DNA of 64,000 bases from Thermovenabulum sp049723235 (GTDB lineage: Bacteria > Bacillota > Thermosediminibacteria > Thermosediminibacterales > Thermosediminibacteraceae). Below, piece after piece: positions 59,298 through 64,000 of the stretch. Location: contig NZ_JBNARB010000009.1 of assembly GCF_049723235.1 (NCBI RefSeq), positions 1 through 64,000 of the forward strand. Reading direction: 5' to 3'. How positions within the stretch are numbered: position 1 is the stretch's first letter; each line of letters starts with the position of its first letter. Below the pieces are notes generated by a model. That model did no database searches. It worked only from the letters and a program-made list of their open reading frames with translations, and was not told the origin of the DNA. Position numbers and translations under genes: made by a program.

Positions 59298-60158
59298 ATG
59301 GCAAAGGTTAGACCAGGAGATATCGTAAAGAGGATTTCTTACGGAGGGGATTTACTTTTTAAAGTGGTAGAGGTTCATGAAGAAAAAAATATGGCCCTTT
59401 TGAAGGGCATTAACATAAGGGTTTTAGCCGATGCGCCGCTGGATGATCTAATATTGCCCACTAAAAATGAAGTAAGGGAATACAGAATCAATCTTATAAA
59501 AACCTATAACGAATGTTTGGAGAGGGTTTTTTACAGGAGGGAACTGGAAAAAGAAAAAAACTACACCAGGAATGAAAGGTCAGAGAACGGCTTTTTTTGT
59601 ATGCCGGTAAAGGTTCTTCACTTGGACGGTGATGAGGATTACCTGGAAATATGCCTGAATACCTATAAACAGTTAGAAATAGAAGCTGTGGGTTTTAATA
59701 TTTCCGAAAAGGATCAACCAAAAAATATAAAGAACCTGCTATTTGAGTATGCACCGGATATTCTCGTGATTACCGGGCACGACGGCCTATTAAAAAATGC
59801 GAGGGATTACAATAATGTAAATTCGTACAGAAACTCAAGGTTTTTTATAGAATCGGTAAAAGAGGCAAGAAAAATACAGCCATCCAAGGATGAGCTGATA
59901 ATCTTTGCCGGGGCGTGTCAGTCTTACTATGAAGGCCTTATAAAAGCCGGTGCGAATTTTGCAAGTTCTCCCCACCGGGTTTTTATACACGCCTTAGATC
60001 CCGTTATGGTAATTGAAAGGGTGGCCTTTACTCCTATATCAAAAATAATCTCTCTGAAAGAAGCCATTGAAGCGACGATTACGGGCACAAAAGGAATAGG
60101 TGGCATCGAAACCCGGGGCAAGTACAGAGAAGGGCTCCCGCGTTCTCCTTACGAGTAA
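59298..60158 (+). CDS. yabG: Sporulation-specific protease YabG
   Basis: A 286-residue protein. An SH3-like N-terminus (PGDIVKRISYGGDLLFKVVEV) precedes the YabG domain with VITGHDGLLKN (His about 161) and FAGACQSYYEGL (Cys about 207), suited to a cysteine protease. Processes spore coat proteins in Bacillus and Clostridium. ATG with AAGGGGGTG upstream. Followed by the SpoIID-like gene. Confidence 0.95.
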   Translation: MAKVRPGDIVKRISYGGDLLFKVVEVHEEKNMALLKGINIRVLADAPLDDLILPTKNEVREYRINLIKTYNECLERVFYRRELEKEKNYTRNERSENGFFCMPVKVLHLDGDEDYLEICLNTYKQLEIEAVGFNISEKDQPKNIKNLLFEYAPDILVITGHDGLLKNARDYNNVNSYRNSRFFIESVKEARKIQPSKDELIIFAGACQSYYEGLIKAGANFASSPHRVFIHALDPVMVIERVAFTPISKIISLKEAIEATITGTKGIGGIETRGKYREGLPRSPYE

Positions 60159-60176
60159 AGCAGGCGGTGATGAAAA

Positions 60177-61571
60177 ATGGAGCAAGGGTTAATGCTAAAG
60201 GTTTTTGATTCAAGGATGAAAAAAGCTTACCAAATGGAATTAGAGGACTACGTAAAACATGCTGTAGCATTTGCGATGCCCGCCGATTTTCCTTTAGAAG
60301 CCCTGAAGTCTCAGGCGGTTTGCTGCAGGACAATTGCCGTAAGGAGAATGAGAATATTCGGCGGGAGCGGGTGCACAAGGTACCCCGAATACGATGTGTG
60401 CACCGATCCAGGACACTGTCAGGGATTTTCGGATAAATTGGAGGAAATTCCTGAAGGCATAAAAAAAGCCGTAGAAGAAACCTCAGGATTAATTTTAACC
60501 TACAACGGAAACCCTGTAGAAGCCTTTTATCACGACACCTGCGGAGGATATACGGAAGATTCGGAAAATGTCCTGGGAAATAAGATAAGTTATTTGAGGA
60601 AGGTAGAATGTGGATTCTGCAGCGACTCGCCCCATTACGTTACCCGCAGGATTATTACCATAAAAAATTTAAAAAAAAAATTGGGGGTTAACTTCGACTC
60701 GGCTGCCGGCAAGGTGGATATAAAGGGAATCTTTGAGGAAATAAAAACAACGGGAGCCGGGCGGATAAAAAGGATAAAGGTAGGAGACAGGGAATTTTCC
60801 GGAGAAGAAATAAAAGAACTGCTTTCGATAAACTCAAACAAATTTAACTGGAAGGTGGTAGCTATCGCGTTAGAAATTATGGGAAAAGGCCACGGACTTG
60901 GAATGTGTCAGTACGGGGCAAGAGGGATGGCCTTAAAAGGGCAGGATTTTGTGAATATACTAAAGCACTATTTTACGGGAACGGAAGTAGAAAGGATAAA
61001 AACGCCTTCCAAAGATAATCCGCTAATTTTAAAAAAAATTGCAGTGGATCCCGGCAAGGGGTCCGAAGACGATTTATGCGGGCCTATGGGGTTATCGGAA
61101 GGATTTATTAATTACGAAATGGCAAGGGCTTTGCGAGAAATACTTACAAAAGAAGGGGCAAAAGTGATCCTCACCAGGAATAATAATGAAAAAAAAGACC
61201 TCATGGAAAGAATAAGGGTTATTAATGATTTTGATCCGGACCTGCTTATCAGCCTTCAACAAAGTTTTTTGAAGCCCGACAGGGAAAGGTATGTGGAAAT
61301 TTTTTACCTGCCGGGGGATAAAGAAGGCAAAAGACTTGCTGAATGCATCAAGGAAGCTTTTATCTCAGATCTAAATGTTCAAGCGGTATCTTATGAGGCG
61401 GACCTTTTCCTGCTGAGAGAATCCAAATGCCCCGGCGTAATGATTTTTACTTCCAATTTAAACTGTCCCCAGGAAGAAAAAAGGATATCGGAAGAAAAGT
61501 ATAGAAAAAATGTCGCGGAGACAATTTTTTCGGGGATTATCCTATATTATTACGGCCTCACGTTAAAATAG
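60177..61571 (+). CDS. SpoIID-amidase fusion protein, probably enzymatically inactive
   Basis: A 464-residue fusion. Residues about 20-270 are a SpoIID/LytB domain (LEDYVKHAVAFAMPADFP, YHDTCGGYTED, GKGHGLGMCQYGARGMA). The catalytic Glu of the E-M-P motif is Ala33. Residues 287-464 are an N-acetylmuramoyl-alanine amidase-3 domain in which the zinc His of DPGHG is Lys294, the later S-x-H is Gln361, and the C-terminal catalytic Glu is not visible; only Glu308 remains. No signal peptide. 18 nt after yabG, before the veg promoters. Sporulation link is inferred from position. Confidence 0.85.
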   Translation: MEQGLMLKVFDSRMKKAYQMELEDYVKHAVAFAMPADFPLEALKSQAVCCRTIAVRRMRIFGGSGCTRYPEYDVCTDPGHCQGFSDKLEEIPEGIKKAVEETSGLILTYNGNPVEAFYHDTCGGYTEDSENVLGNKISYLRKVECGFCSDSPHYVTRRIITIKNLKKKLGVNFDSAAGKVDIKGIFEEIKTTGAGRIKRIKVGDREFSGEEIKELLSINSNKFNWKVVAIALEIMGKGHGLGMCQYGARGMALKGQDFVNILKHYFTGTEVERIKTPSKDNPLILKKIAVDPGKGSEDDLCGPMGLSEGFINYEMARALREILTKEGAKVILTRNNNEKKDLMERIRVINDFDPDLLISLQQSFLKPDRERYVEIFYLPGDKEGKRLAECIKEAFISDLNVQAVSYEADLFLLRESKCPGVMIFTSNLNCPQEEKRISEEKYRKNVAETIFSGIILYYYGLTLK

Positions 61572-61581
61572 GCCGTTTTTT
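61552..61581 (+). terminator. Terminator after the SpoIID-like gene
   Basis: ACGGCC / GGCCGT stem, 13-nt loop, then TTTTT; overlaps the stop codon. Confidence 0.75.
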
Positions 61582-61597
61582 GTTTATAATATGACAT

Positions 61598-61626
61598 TTG
61601 ACAAAACATCATAATACTGATAAAAT
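61598..61626 (+). promoter_or_regulatory. veg upstream promoter P1
   Basis: TTGACA, 17-nt spacer, TAAAAT. Confidence 0.7.
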
Positions 61627-61640
61627 ATTCTATTTTTTAT

Positions 61641-61669
61641 TTGACATTTCGGACAAGGGGTGTTATAAT
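61641..61669 (+). promoter_or_regulatory. veg main promoter P2
   Basis: TTGACA, 17-nt spacer, TATAAT: perfect consensus, 40 nt before veg. The Bacillus veg promoter is also very strong. Confidence 0.9.
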
Positions 61670-61708
61670 ACAATCGTGTATTTTGTATAATAAAGAGGTG
61701 AGTTTAAT

Positions 61709-61981
61709 TTGGTAAAAGATAATGCTCTCCTCAAAATAAAAAAAAGTATTGAACCCTTTGTGGGGAAAAAGGTTAAAATAAAAGCCAACAGGGGTAGAAA
61801 AAAGACTTACGAGAAAATAGGTATTCTCGAAAAGGTTTATCCCAATATATTTGTGATAAGGATTGAAGAATCTCCCGAATTTATAAACAGGGTTTCATAC
61901 AGTTATTCCGATGTATTAACCGATTCCGTTGAGCTGATATTCTGTGCGGGTAACGGCAAGGCGGTGAAAATTAAGCATTAG
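61709..61981 (+). CDS. veg: Veg protein
   Basis: A 90-residue Veg family (DUF1021) protein: KKSIEPFVGKKVKIKANRGRKKTYEK then NRVSYSYSDVLTDSVELIF (split). Promotes biofilm gene expression and is linked to spore outgrowth in Bacillus. TTG start, AAAGAGGTGA upstream. Tandem promoters ahead and a strong hairpin behind. Confidence 0.95.
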   Translation: MVKDNALLKIKKSIEPFVGKKVKIKANRGRKKTYEKIGILEKVYPNIFVIRIEESPEFINRVSYSYSDVLTDSVELIFCAGNGKAVKIKH

Positions 61982-61990
61982 GGCGCAAAA

Positions 61991-62035
61991 GCCTCCCTCA
62001 TGAATATTATAATTATAAAGATTCATGGGGGAGGC
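61991..62035 (+). promoter_or_regulatory. 15-bp hairpin covering the next gene's ribosome site
   Basis: GCCTCCCTCATGAAT pairs with ATTCATGGGGGAGGC (one G-U pair, 15-nt AT-rich loop). GGGGGAGG at 62027-62034, the ribosome site of the protease gene, is wholly inside the 3' arm. AGTTTTTA follows, so it may also end veg transcription. The loop contains TATAAT (62008-62013). Confidence 0.75.
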
Positions 62036-62042
62036 AGTTTTT

Positions 62043-63047
62043 ATGGACCGAACCGAAAGAATATTAAGAAAATATACAAAAGAGCTCCTGGACCTTCAAA
62101 ATGTGGTGGGAGTGGGTATCGGTTATAAAACCGTTAAGGGTGAAAGAACGAATAAAAAATCCCTGCTGGTACTGGTTAAGAAAAAAATCCCCCGGGAGGA
62201 ATTGAGAAAAGCAGAAATTATCCCCGAAAGGGTAGAGGATGTGAACACGGATGTCATTGAGGTGGGAGAAATAAAACTCCTGGGGCTAAGGACGGAAAAG
62301 TTAAGGCCTGCCAGGCCCGGCGTCAGCATAGGCCATTATAAGGTTACCGCGGGCACCTTTGGAGCGCTGGTAAAGGATGCGGTTACCAAGGAGCCTTTAA
62401 TCCTTTCCAACAATCACGTTCTTGCAAATTCCACCAATGGCAGGGATAAAAAGGCAAGCCCCGGTGACCCCATCCTGCAGCCCGGAGCCTATGATGGCGG
62501 TAAAAACGAGGATGTCATAGGACACCTTTTCAGATTTATCCCCGTAGAGAAGGATATGACTCAGGTGGAATGCCCTGTGGCCAAAGCCGGGGAGAGGATT
62601 CTGGACAAAGCCGTAAAAATCCTGAGGCCAAACTACAACGTAAGGTTTTATAAAAAGAAAGCCATGCAAAACTTAGTGGATGCTGCCCTGGCAAAACCCG
62701 TTCACCCTTCCTATGTGTCCGATGAAATTCTGGAATTGGGTAAGGTAAAAGGCGAAGCCCTGCCGGAACTGGGGCTTCCCGTCGTGAAAAGCGGACGGAC
62801 CAGCGGAGTTACAAAAAGTGAAATAAAAGCGACAAATGTGGTAATAAAGGTAATGCTCGGCGATAATGAAGAAGCGACTTTTTACGAACAGATACTTACG
62901 GGCCCTATGGCAAAGCCCGGAGATAGCGGTTCCCTGGTATTGACGGAAAAAAACGAGGCGGTGGGTCTTTTATTTGCAGGCTCCGAAGAGGCCACATTAA
63001 TAAATCCAATAATAAATGTCATGAAGCTTTTAAAGTTTACTTTTTAA
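62043..63047 (+). CDS. Trypsin-like serine protease-fold protein without signal peptide
   Basis: A 334-residue protein. N-terminal NVVGVGIGYKTVKG domain (about 15-80), then a chymotrypsin-like domain with LSNNHVLA (His125), VDAALA (Asp213) and KPGDSGSLVL (Ser295), a complete triad. No signal peptide or membrane helix, so probably cytoplasmic or spore-located. Start at 62043 has GGGGGAGG 8 nt before it; an ATG six codons upstream lies within the hairpin. Substrate unknown. Confidence 0.85.
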   Translation: MDRTERILRKYTKELLDLQNVVGVGIGYKTVKGERTNKKSLLVLVKKKIPREELRKAEIIPERVEDVNTDVIEVGEIKLLGLRTEKLRPARPGVSIGHYKVTAGTFGALVKDAVTKEPLILSNNHVLANSTNGRDKKASPGDPILQPGAYDGGKNEDVIGHLFRFIPVEKDMTQVECPVAKAGERILDKAVKILRPNYNVRFYKKKAMQNLVDAALAKPVHPSYVSDEILELGKVKGEALPELGLPVVKSGRTSGVTKSEIKATNVVIKVMLGDNEEATFYEQILTGPMAKPGDSGSLVLTEKNEAVGLLFAGSEEATLINPIINVMKLLKFTF

Positions 63048-63132
63048 GGTTACAGGACCTCTTATTACCATCCTGTTTCATTTTACCGCTACATTTATTT
63101 ATTTTATATAACGGTTATGGTATTTGAAATTA

Positions 63133-63155
63133 AAAAGCCTCAGGGCTTTTTTTTT
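63133..63155 (+). terminator. Terminator after the serine protease gene
   Basis: AAAAGCC / GGCTTTT with 4-nt loop then more T. A second weaker hairpin ACAGGA/TCCTGT stands at 63052-63080. Confidence 0.7.
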
Positions 63156-63178
63156 ATTTATTTATCAGAAAACCGGGT

Positions 63179-63207
63179 TTGTGTACGGCATTTTGGTTTT
63201 TTATAAT
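63179..63207 (+). promoter_or_regulatory. Promoter of the CAP gene
   Basis: TTGTGT, 17-nt spacer, TATAAT; the -35 is weak. Confidence 0.45.
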
Positions 63208-63241
63208 TAAAAAAAACTAATAAGTACAAGGAGGTAGAGGT

Positions 63242-63898
63242 ATGAAAAACATGAAAAATAAGGTAATTGGGTTACTACTGGTGTTCTCTCTTTTTATATC
63301 CTCCACGGCTTTTGCGGCAACCAGCATAAACATAAGTTTTAATGTGGGAAAATTGTTGCCGGGGGTAAAGTACGTTTTTTACATAAAATATAACGGCATT
63401 ACCTACCTGAATACCCTTTTAAAAAGCATTGAAACAAAGGCCCCATCTTCTACAAATAGCGGTGGCTCATCAAATACCGGGCAATCCCAGAGTACTTCAG
63501 TCGTTCAGGGTTTGACAAAGGATGAAAAGCTAATGCTTGACCTGGTGAACAATGAGAGGATTAAGGCGGGACTAAAGCCTTTAGAAATAGATATGAGGCT
63601 TGTGGATATTTCCAGGAAAAAGAGCAAGGATATGATTGAAAAAAATTACTTTGGGCATATTTCCCCTACCTACGGGTCTCCCTTTGATGCATTAAAAAAT
63701 GCAGGAATATCCTACAGGTATGCGGGAGAAAACATCGCTGGGGCACCAACGGTGGAAAAAGCTCATCAGGCTTTAATGAACAGTCCCGGCCACAGGGCAA
63801 ACATTTTAAATCCTAACTTCAATAAAATCGGCATTGGAATCGTTGACGGGGGTCCTTATGGCAAAATGTTTACCCAGACCTTCCTAGGGACTAATTAG
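63242..63898 (+). CDS. Secreted CAP-domain protein (YkwD/SCP type)
   Basis: A 218-residue secreted protein: signal peptide ending near AFA-A (residues about 25-28), a Ser/Gly/Asn linker (60-85), and a CAP/SCP domain (about 93-216) with LDLVNNERIKAGLKPLEID, FGHISPTYGSPFDAL, ENIAG and HQALMNSPGHRANIL. Function of bacterial CAP domains is unclear. AAGGAGG upstream. Confidence 0.93.
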   Translation: MKNMKNKVIGLLLVFSLFISSTAFAATSINISFNVGKLLPGVKYVFYIKYNGITYLNTLLKSIETKAPSSTNSGGSSNTGQSQSTSVVQGLTKDEKLMLDLVNNERIKAGLKPLEIDMRLVDISRKKSKDMIEKNYFGHISPTYGSPFDALKNAGISYRYAGENIAGAPTVEKAHQALMNSPGHRANILNPNFNKIGIGIVDGGPYGKMFTQTFLGTN

Positions 63899-63907
63899 GG
63901 AAAACTC

Positions 63908-63956
63908 TGTGGAAATGTGCATTAGATGTGAATAACTCTGTGGATAATGTGGATAA
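63908..63956. other. Cluster of DnaA boxes outside oriC
   Basis: Four same-orientation DnaA-like 9-mers in 49 bp: TGTGGAAAT (63908), TGTGAATAA (63927), TGTGGATAA (63939) and TGTGGATAA (63948). The last two are perfect and directly abut (9-bp period). Located just after the CAP stop and before its terminator, about 32 kb from oriC. Confidence 0.75.
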
Positions 63957-63988
63957 AAGCAGGCAATAGCCTGCTTTTATTTTTTTTT
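63955..63988 (+). terminator. Terminator after the CAP gene
   Basis: AAAAGCAGGC / GCCTGCTTTT perfect 10-bp stem with AATA loop then ATTTTTTTTT. Confidence 0.9.
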
Positions 63989-64000
63989 GAACCTTTATTT

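Noticed and set aside
63100..63230. Small frame (about 29 codons) before the CAP gene
   Set aside because: No ribosome site and it runs through a terminator hairpin.
1..64000. tRNA, rRNA, CRISPR arrays, insertion sequences, prophage
   Set aside because: No cloverleaf, repeat-spacer pattern, transposase or phage gene was recognised in the window on either strand.

Overview
The window is a replication-origin region from a low-GC, spore-forming, anaerobic Firmicute. Gene content suggests a thermophile-like clostridial acetogen or formate user, perhaps near Thermosediminibacterales/Thermoanaerobacterales (inference from content and order only). Supporting signs are oriC flanked by rpmH and dnaA/dnaN, a parABS system plus a second ParB of Noc type, spore genes (yyaC, yabG, a SpoIID-like gene), [FeFe]-hydrogenase maturase hydG, and a tetrahydrofolate one-carbon operon with formyl-THF synthetase.

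Layout. Positions 1-4100 (minus strand): formate/nitrite channel, gcvH, fhs, fchA and the start of folD, one operon behind a clear promoter with a palindrome at its start point. 4142-6217 (minus): a URO-D/methyltransferase-fold gene, a DUF1638 gene and an unannotated 48-residue gene. 6334-13241 (minus): FAD dehydrogenase-purA, then rpsF-ssb-rpsR-yybS-rplI-dnaB, then DUF951. 13249-20937: mscS, yedF, cvpA, yyaC (plus), a lipid kinase, bactofilin, M23 peptidase, DUF4446, DUF554 and hydG. 21082-29763 (minus): parS, parB, parA, noc, rsmG, mnmG, mnmE, khpB/jag, yidC, yidD, rnpA, rpmH. This is the classic left side of a Firmicute origin.

29798-31531 holds divergent rpmH and dnaA promoters, dnaA, and an intergenic oriC with DnaA boxes. 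31532-44293 (plus) is a long replication run: dnaN, yaaA, recF, DUF721/DciA, remB, gyrB, gyrA, a YaaO-type decarboxylase, tmk, darA, yaaR, holB, ricT and a YugP-type peptidase. 44348-63898 follows the Bacillus yaaT-to-veg order (rsmI, abrB, metG, tatD, rsmA, yabG, veg) with replacements: an NHL lipoprotein, dapA and hslO stand where yabA would be expected, nurA-herA sits between abrB and metG, and a Trp T-box/trpP plus a radical SAM gene stand where rnmV would be expected. The window ends with a cytoplasmic trypsin-like protease, a secreted CAP protein, and a second cluster of DnaA boxes.

The most unusual items are: (1) a SpoIID-amidase fusion between yabG and veg with no signal peptide that has lost catalytic residues in both enzyme domains; (2) a FolD lacking the cyclohydrolase lysine and glutamine, encoded beside a separate cyclohydrolase, FchA; (3) a 15-bp hairpin that buries the ribosome site of the serine protease gene; (4) DnaA boxes in a tandem array far from oriC; (5) a Trp T-box leader with an additional terminator-like hairpin; (6) a Noc that appears to lack the usual amphipathic N-terminus; (7) a NurA-HerA pair inside housekeeping genes. 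No tRNA, rRNA, CRISPR array, insertion sequence or prophage was seen.
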